Below the pieces are notes generated by a model, which was not told the origin of the DNA, did not search any database, and saw nothing but the letters and a program-made list of their open reading frames with translations. DNA of 64,000 nucleotides, from contig JACKQL020000017.1 in the NCBI GenBank assembly GCA_018296165.2, forward strand, positions 248,001 through 312,000. Direction: 5' to 3'. The position numbers and the translations under genes were made by a program. This DNA is from Termitomyces sp. T153 (Eukaryota; Basidiomycota; Agaricomycetes; Agaricales; Lyophyllaceae). Positions 49,141 through 60,857 of this stretch are shown in pieces (positions within the stretch are counted from its first letter, which is position 1; every line of letters begins with the position of its first letter).

Positions 49141-50295
49141 TGTCATGACCCATTTCCTGGACCCCCGTACATTGCCTGACAAACCCCTGTTCCCCCAGAA
49201 CTCCCCCCCCTCTGATGCTTCATTGAACTTCCCCAGCACTCCACACCTACTCTGGCTAACTCCAACGCATTCTCGGCTAACTCCAACAGCCCCCTGGCCA
49301 ACTCTGACATCTTCCCTGCAGCTGCCAGTGCTCCCCCTGGATTTCCTGAGCCCCTGGGACCACTCCTCTGCCATGCCTGACCTTATTACACATTATCAAC
49401 TTGACACCCTGGCTCCTCCAACTTACCCTGGAGTATCATGACAATCTCGGAATGGACTGCATCAACAATTGATCCCATCAACATATCAATGCAGCCTGCC
49501 CTCTGGTTGTAACTGACACCCATCAACTCCATTGAGCTCCGCCAAGCCCCACCACCACAGCTGATGTTCCCAGAGCTCTTCAGTAGTCAGTATATAAGAC
49601 ATAGAGTAGCTCCTCATACTCTAGTCTTGAGATTACCTACTTATCTACCTACCTACCTTACCTGATGTGTTTCTAATTGTTTCTTCTTGTGTTTTGTGTT
49701 CCATGTCTTGTTTTCCTTATTCTCAGTCTCCTGGTCTTATCTCGTCTCTATTCCATTATCATTTTATTATCATTCCATGTCTCCACCTGAATCTATTCTT
49801 GTTCTTGTCTCATCTCCATCTCATTTTGTTTGACTCCGTCTCATCTTGTTTGATTCTGTCTATTGTGTTCAAGTCCTCTTGACCATAACATCCTCACGAA
49901 CTCTGCAGTTACAATTACAAACCTCTGACACTCTTTTACCAACTCTGGACCCTGCTACATGCTCAGCTCTGAACCCCATCAATCCCCATTGATCCCCTGT
50001 CAGAACTCCAGCTCTGCTCCTGTCATTCACATAGCCTCTGCCTCCTCCACACCTGCAATACTAACACATGGACTTATGCCTAAACCCTGCCAAGCCTGTC
50101 CCCCATCCACACAACTCATCCTCTACTCCTCCGGACCCCCCCAGACTTGCTTGGACCAATCTTCACTAAATATCCTCACAAGTCTCCAATGTTTGGAACA
50201 CCTCTGGGTGCCTGGTTGTCAGTGCAGAGAATCATGTCTGCCTAGTAAGGACTTGCCCAGTGTAGCTGAGCCCCCATGGTCAGCAGAACCTGACA
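49141..50295 (+). mobile_element. solo LTR, family 1, with target duplication GTTAG
   Basis: It begins TGTCATGACCC and ends AACCTGACA, with GTTAG on both sides (49136-49140 and 50296-50300). At 1155 bp it matches the LTRs of the complete element at 55687-61992 read on the opposite strand. A TATATAA box (49591-49597) lies 32 bp before AGTCTTGAGATT (49623-49634), the predicted transcript start. CpG is scarce, so the insertion is old. Confidence 0.9.
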
Positions 50296-50300
50296 GTTAG

Positions 50301-51691
50301 CAATAAAAAACAAGCCATAGGTACTAGCACTAAATGTAGACTTGATAAAATAGTACCCAGAGGTTGTATTAGCAAAACAAAATAACAAGGATGCTAACTA
50401 AATAGAGAGAGCACTAGGGCAAAAGGTGAAGCTTTAAAGTTGCAAGACTTTGATCTGAAGTCTGAGGCTAAGAATAAAGTACAATTCTTTAATGGTTGTA
50501 TAGAAAACATGACAGTAAGTAAAGTAATGAAACCAAAAGGAGGCAACAATGGTGAACTGGTCATTAGCAACTTAGGTGAGTCAGGAGGAATGCCATGTGA
50601 AAGTAAGTAACCCAAAATATAGCTGAAGTTGAGACCTGGAATGATAGTCAGTCTGCTGGCCACCAGGATGTCATACAGTAAAGAAATGAAACTAAATCAA
50701 GAAACAAGAAAACTGTGTCAATAATACCAAGAAAAGAAATATGATTGGCAACTTTGCTAGGAGGTCACTAGAAGTTGCTAGTCATCAAAAAGGAAAGTCA
50801 TCTGATGGGCTGAAAGTCTAGACCACATGTGACAAAGTCACATGACCATTGCATCACATAGAAACTGGGAAATCTGGAAGTTGCCTAAGACATAGGAAAT
50901 AACAGAGATTGGTGCTTAGCAAGAATAGGACCTTATTAGTGTTTCCAAGTTGTCAAATTCATTCCTGTCTGTGAGGAGTAATCTGGTCCTGCCCTGACTT
51001 TGGCTTGGACTGCTTTCTCATATTTGATGACATAAGCATGTAAGGTAGTTGGTTTTGCAGAAACTAACCTCACAATGTATTGGTAGTGGTTTTGCCATTC
51101 ATTTTTAGATTTGGTCAGGTGAAAATGAGTGCCTTCATAGAGGTTGGCTGTAATGATCTGTTCATCTCATTGTTGTCCATTCTTTCTACCTCTACACAGC
51201 ATATGGCTCTTTATCCTCTTTTATCCTCTTTTGTCTCAATCTCAGTAAGCAATGAGATAAATATAACTTGAAATGAATTCTCATTTGAGCTTTTTGTCCA
51301 GGTTAGACCCAATGACTGTTTCAACAATCTGAGTAATGGCATCATCTTTGGTTTTTTCCCCTTTTTAAAATTTGTCACTAATTTGTTCAAGTCTCTTAAC
51401 AATCTGTTGCTTGGGTTCAGAAAGTTGTGCAGGGAGTGGTGTAGCACTCCTAGACATTCTACGGGACTTGCCAATTGTTCTAGAAGGCTAGGAGGCTTGT
51501 GTGGAGACTGTTGCTTTTCCTTTAGCATGAAGACTCATCAACAGATCAGATTTTGAGGGATAGTGATGATTTTTTGCAAAATAGCAGCATGCTCAGAACT
51601 GTTTAGTTGTATGTAACTATAATAACAATTGTCAATGTGAATTTGTCTATTATAGACAGTCAGTTTTGCTCCTCTAGAGAACAATTGTCAA
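50301..51691. other. 1.4-kb CpG-poor sequence, no gene recognised
   Basis: A minus-strand frame at 51211-51528 looks like a decayed protein (a LLRDLNKLVTNFKKG stretch) but resembles no family I can name. The rest is featureless. Confidence 0.35.
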
Positions 51692-54419
51692 TGTCATGAC
51701 CCATTCCATCACCTCCAGACCTCCTCCCAGGCTGCCCCACCTCTCCAGAGCACTTCTTGATGCTCCCCCAACCCACCCCAACTTTTGTTGACCCATGGCA
51801 CCTGCCCCAGTTAACTCCAACACTTTCTCAGCAAGCCCTGATGATCTCCTGGAAAACCCCAACACTTCTCCTATAGGCCTCTGTGAGGGAACATTGGTCA
51901 TGGATAGTCCAAGCCAAGCCACTACTCATGTCCTGACCATCCAATCAAGAGGCAAGCAGCAAGCCTGCCAGCTGGAGGGCACAGCAAGCAAGCAGTGGGT
52001 GGTTGAGAGAGGAGGCAGAGGCAGAGGGCAGAGTGAGGCAGGGGGCGGCACTGACCAAGGGCACAGTCATGCTAGTGAAGAAACCTAGAAGCAATGCTAT
52101 TGTCCAGACTGGGGATAGTCTATCTCCAAGTCTGCCTTATATACTACAGAACTACTACAATGACTAATAGTACCTATGACTAAGTTGGAGGCCACTGACT
52201 ACAACCTAATGACAAAGCAGAGGCCAATGACTACAACATACTGACTAATTAGGTCCAATAGTAGAAGGATCAGTGATCAACAACAATATACCATGTGCCA
52301 AATATGATATACCCATTAGACTGTGGAGCCAAGACAGAAAGGGAGTAAGAGAGGCCTGGTGGCCCAGAGCCTGGCTAGATAGGATGCCAGTACTCATGAG
52401 CTAAACTGAGCTAGAGTTGGGATGGCCTGAGGACTGGTTCCTTTACATCACCCCCCCCTCAAGATCTGGCAACCTGACAGACACAGCTTTGGGTGGGTAG
52501 AAAACATTGCTACAAGAGCAATCCATAGACAGAGGCCAATCAAGGCAGCCCAAGCAGAAATAGGGTGGGCCAAGAGAGTAGCTGGGCTCTGGGGTGTAGG
52601 GTAAAGAGCATGGTGGTTTAGGCCTGGTTGTAATTGTAGAGTGCTGTACACATAATGCAGAGATGGTGGTGATAGAGGATTTGAATGACAGCCAGCTAGT
52701 GAAGAGGTAGCCAACAAGGCAGCAAGCAATGAGCAGGTGGTGAGCAGTGAGCAAGTGGTGGGCAAAGGGCAAGCTGCAAACAAGCAGCATAGTCAACAGT
52801 AAGCAAGTCATGTGTAGAGTCAGAGGCCAGAGGCTCTAATAGTCATCTGAAGCTAGGGTAAAGGCCAACACCACCAAGAACTAAGGAGGCAGCAAGCAAC
52901 AAGCAAGTGGCAAGCAATTAAGCAAGCAGTGGGCAAGGGGCAAGCCACCTAGCCAAGGACTGGGGTGTGGAGCATGTAAAGTGGCATGTCATGGCAGTAG
53001 AATGGGGTTATTGCCTGGTGATGGCAGGTAGGAGGTAGGGTGAATGCAGTGGGCTAAGGAAGGGCACTGCATAGGAGTCTGAACAACCTGTGAGGGAACA
53101 TTGGTCATGGATGGTCCAAGCCAAGCTGCTACTCACATCCTGACCATCCAGTCAAGAGGCAAGCAGTGAGTGAGCCAGCTAGAGGGTGCAGCAAGCAAGC
53201 AGTGGGCAGTCAAGAGAGGAGGCAGAGGTGGAGGGCAGAGTAAGGCAGGGGGTGGCACTGACTGAGGGCACAGTCACACTAGTGAAGAAACCTAGAAGCA
53301 ATGCTATTGTCCAGACTGGGAATAGTCTATCCCCAGGTCTGCCTTATATACTACAGAACTACTACAATGACTAATAGTACCTATGACTAAGTTGGAGGCC
53401 ACTGACTACAACCTAATGACAAAGCAGAGGCCAATGACTACAACATACTGACTAATTAGATCCAATAGTAGAAGGATCAGTGATCAACAACAATATACCA
53501 TGTGCCAAATATGATATACCCATTAGACTGTGGAGCCAAGACAGAAAGGGAGTAAGAGAGGCCTGGTGGCCCAGAGCCTGGCTAGATAGGATGCCAGTAC
53601 TCATGAGCTAAGCTGAGCTAGAGTTGGAACAGCCCAAGGACTGGTCTCATTACAGCCTCCTCAGCTCCTTCTCTTGCTTCTGAGGCCCTCAAGCCCCTCC
53701 AACACTTCCCCTGACTCAGACACATGTTGTTCAACCACCCCTGCAACCTACATGACTCCTCTGAAGTTCCCCAACAACTGTGGGACAGACTGCATTCCTA
53801 TCAGAATATCACTATGGCCTGCTCTCCAATCAGAACCAACACCCATTGACCCTGCATGGCTGTAACAAACCCTGCCATTGCACCCCCAACTCCCAGAGAA
53901 TGTCCAGTAGTTAGTATATAAAGACATAAAGTAGCATCCATTACCTCAGTCTTGATATTACATTAACTGGTTACTTGTGTCTCATGTTTCTTTCTGTCTC
54001 TGTTTCTGTCTTTAGTCTTGAATCTATTTATTTCCTCTGTTCCATCTCACCTTGACTGTCTCTATTTCCTTTTTTTATAAGTCCCTTTCACTCCAATGTC
54101 ATTACAAACTCCACACATGTGCTATAACCTCCAAACATTCTTATGACAACTCTGGACCTTGCTCTTTACTCAGCCCCAGGACCCATCAGTCTTGATTGAT
54201 CCCCTATCAAACTCTGGCTCTGCTCCCATCATTTGCAAAGCCTCTGCTTACTCCACAGTCTATTTGCATGCCTACAAACTTGTTCCTGATGCCTGCCTAA
54301 GCCCAATGTTAAATATACTTGGTCTTAGACTTCTCTAGACCACTCTGGACTTGCTTGGACTGCTTCCCTTGGCTTTCCCTTGCAAGTCCCTCTAGTCCAC
54401 ACTACTCACAGAGCACTAG
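51692..54419 (+). mobile_element. old family-1 LTR, split by a family-2 element and cut at its 3' end
   Basis: Family-1 LTR sequence occupies 51692-51881 (starting TGTCATGACCC) and resumes at 53655 after the inserted element, ending abruptly at 54419 where an oppositely oriented family-1 LTR begins. The resumed part contains TATATAA (53914) and AGTCTTGATATT (from 53948), as in the other LTRs. The missing 3' end probably lies beyond the window, past the element that interrupts it. Confidence 0.75.
51882..53654 (-). mobile_element. family-2 LTR element, short and non-autonomous, target duplication GCCTC
   Basis: LTRs of exactly 566 bp lie at 51882-52447 and 53089-53654 (TGTGAGGGAAC to TTACA), flanked by GCCTC at 51877-51881 and 53655-53659. 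The internal part is only 641 bp and has no gag or pol frame. The purine tract GAGGGGGGGGTGA abuts the left LTR on the minus strand, which sets the orientation. Next to the right LTR on that strand is TTGTTCAGACT, complementary at 10 of 11 positions to AGTCTGGACAA found 33 bp after TATATAA in the LTR. Differences between the two LTRs are almost all transitions. Confidence 0.88.
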
Positions 54420-55500
54420 TATCAGGTTCTGCTGATGATGGGGGCTCAGCTACACTGGCAAATCCTTACTAGGCAGATGCAATATCCTGCACTTATAATC
54501 TAGCATTCCAGAGTTGGCATGGAGAGGAGAAACTTGTGAGGGGAGGCTAAAGGGGGCAGTCCAAGCAAGTCTGGAGTGGTCCAGGGAAGTCTAAGACCAA
54601 GTATATTAATATTGGGCTAGGGCAGGCATCAGGGACAAGTTTGTAGGCACATGAATAGACTGCAGAGTAAATGGAGGCTTTGCAAGTGATGGGGGTGGAG
54701 CCAGAGTTTAACAGGGGATCAATTAAGACTTGATGGGTTCTGGGACTGAGCAAAGGGCAAGGTCTGGAGTTGTTGTAGAATGTTTAGGATTCATAGCATG
54801 TGCATAGAGTTTGTACTGATGTTGGAGATGGAATGAACTTAGAGAAACAAAGGAAATATAGACAGTTAAGATGAGATGGAGATGAGGCAAGATGAGACAG
54901 AGAAGAGAGATAGATTCAAGACTAAAAATAGAGACAGAGACAGAGAGGAACACAAAACACAAGTAACTAACAATGCAAATAATATCAAGACTAGAGTATA
55001 AGGAGTTACTCTATGACTTATATACTGACTACTGAATAGCTCTGTAGGACAGCAGGCATGGCAGCAAGACTTGATGGGGCTGTGCAGAGTCAACAGGTGT
55101 TGGATATAATCAAGGGGTGGGCTGCAGTGATGTTCTGATGGAATCAGCTAGGAACATGGGCTACTCTGGGGTCATTGTGATGCTCCAGAGCAGGTTGGGT
55201 GAACTAGGGTAGGGGATTGGAGGTGTATGGCAGGGTCAGGAGTAGTGGGGAAAGGTTTCAGGAGCTTAGGGGAAGTGTTAAGGACTGCAGAGAAGGCATT
55301 AGAGTTGGCCAGGGGATCATTGGAATTTGCTGGAGAAGCATCAGAGTTGGCTAGGAGATCATTGGAGTTTGCCAGAGAAGTGTTGGAGTTACCCAGAGTG
55401 GGCACAGAGGGTAGTCAAGGGTTGGGGGGTTTGGCAGAGTGTTGGGAAGGGCTCAAGCAGGTTGGGGACAAGGTCAGGAGTCTAGGAAGCAGGTCAGACA
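54420..55500 (-). mobile_element. 3' LTR of an older family-1 element (element continues right)
   Basis: It starts TATCAGGTTCTGC (TGTCAGG with one change) and ends TCAGACA. It aligns with the LTR at 55687 with many CpG-to-TpG or CpA changes. A purine tract (GCTGAAGAGAGAGTGA on the minus strand, 55501-55516) abuts its right end, as expected for the 3' LTR of a minus-strand element. Confidence 0.8.
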
Positions 55501-55681
55501 TCACTCTCTCTTCAGCATCAAGACTCTTGAGATACAGGGCACAGTTCAGGAATTGGTGGAGTGTGGCAATTAGAGTTGAGTAATATTGATTAGACTGCAG
55601 TAAGCAGCAGCAGCATGGGGAACAAAGTTGAAGCATGGCCACTGTTTGTCAGGGGGTTCTTTCCAAGCCATTAAAAAGGGT
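55501..55681 (-). mobile_element. internal sequence of the older family-1 element, left part
   Basis: It matches 56856-57040 of the young element (for example aatattgat, ctgcag, agcagc, ttgtcaggg). It is interrupted at 55682 by the young insertion and resumes at 61993. Confidence 0.78.
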
Positions 55682-55686
55682 CAGAC

Positions 55687-56855
55687 TGTCAGGTTCTGCT
55701 GACCTCGGGGGCTCAGCTGCACTGGGTGAGTCCTTACTAGGCGGGCGTGATCCCCTTGCACTGGTAACCGAACACTCAAAAACATCCGGGCACCGATGGC
55801 TTGTGTGGATAGTCGGTGGGGATGTGATTCAGACAGATCCAGGAAGGTCCAGAGAAGTTGGGTTGCGAGGAAACAGGACGGTCTTGGCAGGGTTCAGGCA
55901 GAAGACCATATGGGAGATTCGCGGAAGCGAAGGAGTAGGCAGCTGTGTGATCAATGGGAGTGGAGCCGGGGTTGATGGGAGATCAATTGGAGTTGATGGA
56001 GTCCGGGACCAAGCAAAGAGCGAGGTTCAGACCTGAAGAATGTCGAGCAAAGAGCGAGGTTCGGACCTGAAGAAGGAGTGTCGGGGTTTGTAATCGTAAC
56101 TGCGGAGTTCGTAAGGTCATTAGGGTTGATGAAGACTTGGGCACAATGGTCGGACGGAGTCACCAAGACAGCGTCAGACGAAATGATATGGAACAAGAGT
56201 AGATTTGAGTGGAGGTACGAAACAATAACAAGAACAATAACGGAATGGAGACAAGACAAGACCGGGAGACTGAGATAAGACCGGGAGACTGAGATAAGAA
56301 AACGAGACACAAAACACAAAACACAAAACACAAGAAGGAAACAATCAGACCATAGGTAATGTTAAGCAATATCAAGACTAGAGTACGAAGAGCTACTCGA
56401 CGGCTTATATACTGACTACCAGAGAACTTTGGGGTATGTCGGCCACAACGGCGGGGCTTGGCGGAGCTTGACAGAGTGGGCGGGTGTCAGTTGCGATCAA
56501 GGATTGGGCTGCGCTGATACGTTGATGGGATCATTGGGGAATGCGGGTTGCCCTGAGGTTGTTGTGACACTCCGGAATGGGTTGGAGGAACCAGGGTGTT
56601 GAGTTGATGATGGGTGGCAAAGATTGGGAACAGCAGGGATGGTTCTTGGGGTTCGGGAGATCTAGGGTAAGTGTCAGTGGCTGCGGGGAAGGTGTCGAAG
56701 TTGGCCAGGGGGCCGTCGGAGTTAGCTGGGGAGGCGTTGGAGTTAGCCGAAATAGGCGTGGGGCATGGGCGGAAGTTCGGCGGAGCGTCGGGGGTTTTTT
56801 GGGGGTCGGGGGGTTGATGGACGATGTGCGGGGGTTCAGGGGACGGGTCATGACA
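55687..56855 (-). repeat. 3' LTR of the young family-1 element
   Basis: It is 1169 bp. It contains the complement of the transcript-start motif (AATATCAAGACT at 56368-56379) followed on the plus strand by ttatata at about 56405, and the extra 34-bp duplication. Confidence 0.92.
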
Positions 56856-56871
56856 TCACCCCTCCTTCAGC
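56856..56871 (-). other. polypurine tract of the young element
   Basis: On the minus strand GCTGAAGGAGGGGTGA runs directly into the LTR end TGTCATGACCC. It is the expected primer for plus-strand DNA synthesis. Confidence 0.75.
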
Positions 56872-57067
56872 GTCGAGACCCTTCAAGATGCGGGGGGCAG
56901 GATGGGGATTGGCGGGGCATGGGAGTCAAAGCCAAGCAATATTGATCAATCTGCAGCGAGTGATAGCAGCGTGGGAGACAAAGTCGAAGCGCGGCCACCA
57001 CTTTGTCAGGGTTCTCCTCAATCAATTAAAAGCTTTGGACGTACCCCGGAATTTCTCAAATTTTGTC

Positions 57068-58198
57068 ATGTCTTCCCCCAGCGTTCCAGTAGTCCCTCCC
57101 GCTGATTCGGATGAGGTGGTGGTGTACAACAGTGGGGGGGAGGAGTTTGAGCATCGGTGCCATGCTAGCGTCAGGGACTGGAGTCGTAAGTGGTGTCAAC
57201 TTTTCTTTTTGGGATGATTGATGGGGCTTTGTAGAATTGTCCGTGGTGGTGGTGGTGGATTTTCCGGGGGTTCCGAAGCAGGCCAAGTTTCGTCCTACGT
57301 TGCCAAAGGGAAAGGGGGCGTCTTCGGCGGTGATTCGGGGGAAGCGTCGAGCCTCCCCGCCCTTGGGGGCGGGACCCAACAAGAGGCTGCATGGGCGCGA
57401 GTCGTCGGCGGGGCCTCCGGAGTCCTCCCTTTTTTCTCCTGTCCTGGGTGTCCCCTCAGAAACGGTCATCGAGTCCCCCCACGCCGATTCCTTCGATCAC
57501 GGAGGTCTTTCTTTGCAAGCAGGTGGAGGCTTTGATGACGTCGTTGGCAGTATGGGAGGGTGAGCTCCGACAGGCGAGGGAGGACCGTGATGTAGCGTGG
57601 ACGGAGAAAGAAGCGGTGGAGTGGGAGAGGAACACTTTGGTGCGTGTGGCGATGGAGCAAGTGTTAGAGGTGTGGGGCTTGCGGGAGCGTCTGACGCAGA
57701 TGGAGGGGCAGCCCGCGGGGGAAGCAGAGGGGTGGGGACGAGTTCTGGAGGGGGATGCATTGTGGGTGGAGCTGGAGGCGGCGAGGCGGAGGGAGGATTG
57801 GTTGGCCAATGAGGCTGCTTCAGGGCATGCGGGGATCCTTCGTGAGTTGTCTCCCGTTCCTCCGTTCATTACTGACAGTTCATTTTCTGGGTTTAGGCTG
57901 GGTGCGGGAGCATTGGGTCCTCTTGGATGGTGCCTCCGCGGCATTCGCATCGATTCAGGACAGGTTGATGCAGGGGTCCGCAGTTCAGCCTCCGGAGTTG
58001 CAGCAGGGGATGGCGCGATTGGAGAGGTTGTTGGCGGGGCATCGGCGATGCAATGCGGTGGCCCCAGGGTCATGGTGGGAGGTGGCGGCTGATGCGGGGG
58101 AGGCATTGCCGGGGTTGGCGGAGATCTTAGCAGTGGTGTGGGCCCAGATGGAAGTCAACCTGGGGGTTGGGTTGCCGGGGGGTCTGGGGAGGGAGTGA
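57068..58198 (+). CDS. antisense spliced gene carried in the retrotransposon, coiled-coil protein
   Basis: ATG 57068 opens a short acidic exon. An intron (57186-57234, gtaagt to gtag) joins it to a basic Pro/Gly-rich segment (TLPKGKGASSAVIRGKRRAS). Then follows a long charged coiled coil (QVEALMTSLAVWEGELRQAR, WTEKEAVEWERNTL). A second intron (57842-57896) leads to a conserved C-terminal part with REHWVLLDGA and WWEVAADAGEALP, with a stop at 58196-58198. The frame changes between about 57440 and 57510, so this copy either has an unrecognised small intron or is frameshifted. The same protein is recognisable in the older copy at 62030-63695. It lies on the strand opposite the element's transcription. 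The function is unknown; it shows no Gag zinc knuckle or enzyme motif. Confidence 0.6.
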
Positions 58199-58599
58199 GA
58201 TGGGTGTGGGCCTCGTTTCTTGTTGCTCTCAGACCTGCCGCCTCCCTCGCCTTGTTGTATATATAATTTTTTGTACGCAAACATGCCCTTTTCTTGGTCC
58301 CTGGGCATATGAAGTGAGGTTTTAGTTTGTATGGGGATGAAGCAAGCAAAACATGCAGGGGTGTGAGAGGGAGTTGAATCCCTAGTGAATTCAGAGGCAG
58401 GAGTTACACCCGCTAGTGCCGTCTGTGCTGGCTAGTCCCGGGGTTTGTCGGGACAGGGTGGGGCATTGCAAGGAGGGCTCCCGGGGTCTGGCGGGGGTGG
58501 TGGGAGTTCCCCGGTGGAGTTCCGTGGTGTTTCGGGGCGTTGTATTGAGTTCGATTTCTCGGAATTTCCGACCCAGGGTTTAGGGGTTTTCTTTGGTCT

Positions 58600-60835
58600 G
58601 CAGTGGGGACGTGCGCCGTGTTGGTATCGGAGGGCGGACCTTCGAATCTTTCACGGGTGTCCAGCGGGTTCGGGGCTTTGGTCTTCTGGGCAGTGCGGTT
58701 GGCGGGGGGGAAACGGAGGTCTTCCGTGATCTGGCCATTATGCCGGCACTGGTGGCGAAGGCGGTGGGGCCTTCTTCATTGGTGGGATTTGGTGAGGTGA
58801 GGTTCGTCTTCACGGCATAGTTGGTCTGGGTCGGGGTCGTGTTCCGGAGTGTTGCGTCTGTGGACGGGCATGTTTCGAGTGGTGCTTTGGTGTGCTCTGG
58901 AGTGTCGATGACCGAGGGGGCAGGATGCGGGGTGATCAGTCCCAACCAGTTCCTTTGGGGTCTGGGGCCGTAATTTGAGGTCCCGGATCATCTACGTGAC
59001 ATTGCTTTCCTGACCAAAGGTAAGTCCCGAGACGGACAGAGGAGTCTTACGTATTTCTGATACTTCCTCGAGTTCGGAGGTCTGGGGGTCAGTGGTTCCT
59101 TCATTGGGGAAGAAGTGGGTGGTCCCGGAGTCGACACAAGGTTCACTCGGTGGGGGGTTTGTTGGTTGTTCACAGTTGTTGGGGCGGCGGGGAGGTCGGT
59201 TGCGGGGAGGCACTGGAGTGGGGCTCCCTGGGAGTCATGGCAGAGTCAAGGCAACTCTTCATTTGTGTTCCGGAGTGGCCCGGAGGTTGTTGCAAGTGTG
59301 GGGGTGGTGGTGGGGAGAGGCACCACTCGCTTTTCTGGATGCTCCGATGATGTGGTCCCTGTTCGACGGACATATTCCGGCATAGGGGCGGGATTCGGAG
59401 CGGGTGGTGATTTATGTCATGGAGTTGGGGCTACCAGGGCATCATTGTCGGGCTGGCACCATGAGTTCTCTTGATCAAATGTCGTGGTCGGAGCGGAGGC
59501 CCTGGAGTCGTGTCACCAGGGTCCGGAGCTGTGTTGAAGGGTTTGGAGGGGTCTGGGTCGGGCAGTTTTGGGCTGGTGCAGGGTTGTTTGGGTTGTCGAG
59601 CCAGGTGGGGGGGGGTCCTTTGAGGATATCGGAGCGTGTGCCCTTTGGGTTGTCAGGTTGCTTAAATGGCCGATCGTTGTTTTCTGGGTGGTGGTGGGGC
59701 TTCTCCCTCCCTTATATGAACATGTCAGCAAACTTAGAGTACTTAGGGAACTACTTCATATAGGGTCCTTTTTCCTATAGTTAGTTCGGGGTGGCTCCTA
59801 TGCTGGGGATTCCTTCGTGGGAGGTGGCAGAGTCTGGTGGTGGAGTTTAGGTTTGGGAGTGGCATGCAGGGGGGGTTTTGGCATCCTGGGTCCTCATTGT
59901 CAGGGGCTCCGGATTGTGTGAGGGAGAGTGGTGAAATAGCGGCGTGGTCCGGAGTTGTCCCTTGTCGGAAGTGGGGTGCCGTGGTTCTCCTTATTAACGT
60001 CTAGAGGCTCGGGGATGTCTTGGTCTTGCTCCGGGTTTGTCGGGGTTGGGTTGGGGGTGTCGGGGCCCCTTTATTTGTTGGGTGGAGGTGACAGCCAAGT
60101 CAACCAAGGCCCGGAAGTAGGTTTGGGGGTTGGAGCATAGCCTAGGTCTGGGGTTCTTGCTCTGTTGTTGGGGTTGTTGGGTCGAGCTTGATTTTGGTGG
60201 TTTCGGAGCTAGTTGTCGGAGGGCGTAGTTCCTCAGGGGCGGTCGGGGTGAGGGTCGGGGGGTCAATAGTAGGGTTTGGTGATGTTGTTGGTGATTAGTC
60301 GCATTCGTCGGTCTGCGGGGTTGCTAGTGGGTCGGTGGATCCACAGGTGGGCTTCGGGGAAGCGCGTTCTCAGTGGTCTCTTCATAGCTGGCGATCCTCG
60401 CGCAGTGGGTGACTGTTCCGCGGTGGGTTGGCGTTATTGTTGGTCGGAGGGTTGGCGCGGTGCTGGAGACGTTGTTGCTCATTTGGTCGGATGGTCACCA
60501 GGTTTTAGAATGCTGTTCTTTGGGTGATGTCGGGGTCAACTTTGTGTGAGAGAACAGAGTTGGTGGAGAGGGTAAGAGTGGGGTGGGAGATGATTTGACG
60601 GTTTGCGCGAGGGGTTGGAGGTTGGGCGTGAGTTGGGGAGGGTGTCCATGGGGGGAGCTGTTGTATGAATGTAACCAGAGCAGAGGGGACGTTTGGTGTT
60701 GGATCCGTGACTCAATGTGCCTCGGCAAATTGGGCAGGGCCATATGAATCATAAGGGTTTCCAGGCACGGGTAGACTATAGACATTGGAGTTATTTGATT
60801 GTGTGTGCGGAGATAATGCGGGCATTACGGATGGG
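58600..60835 (-). pseudogene. Gag-like remnant of the young element
   Basis: Just downstream of the primer site the minus strand reads a Pro/Ser/Asn-rich sequence with VYSLPVPGNPYDSYGPAQFA, then stops in the same frame every 20-80 codons. Such composition suits a Gag N-terminus. No zinc knuckle is seen. I infer a decayed or always defective gag. Confidence 0.4.
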
Positions 60836-60844
60836 GTAAGGTAG

Positions 60845-60856
60845 AGTCTTGATATT
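60845..60856 (-). other. predicted self-priming site of the young element
   Basis: On the minus strand AATATCAAGACT lies one base after the 5' LTR. It is a perfect 12-base complement of AGTCTTGATATT in the same LTR (61516-61505), which sits 32 bases after the start of the TATA box, where transcription should begin. No usual tRNA-primer site (TGG start) is present. Confidence 0.75.
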
Positions 60857-60857
60857 A

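Noticed and set aside
57456..58106. 216-codon minus-strand frame in the retroelement
   Set aside because: It mirrors the GC-rich antisense gene on the plus strand, has Pro/Ser/Thr low-complexity content, and the older copy does not keep it open.
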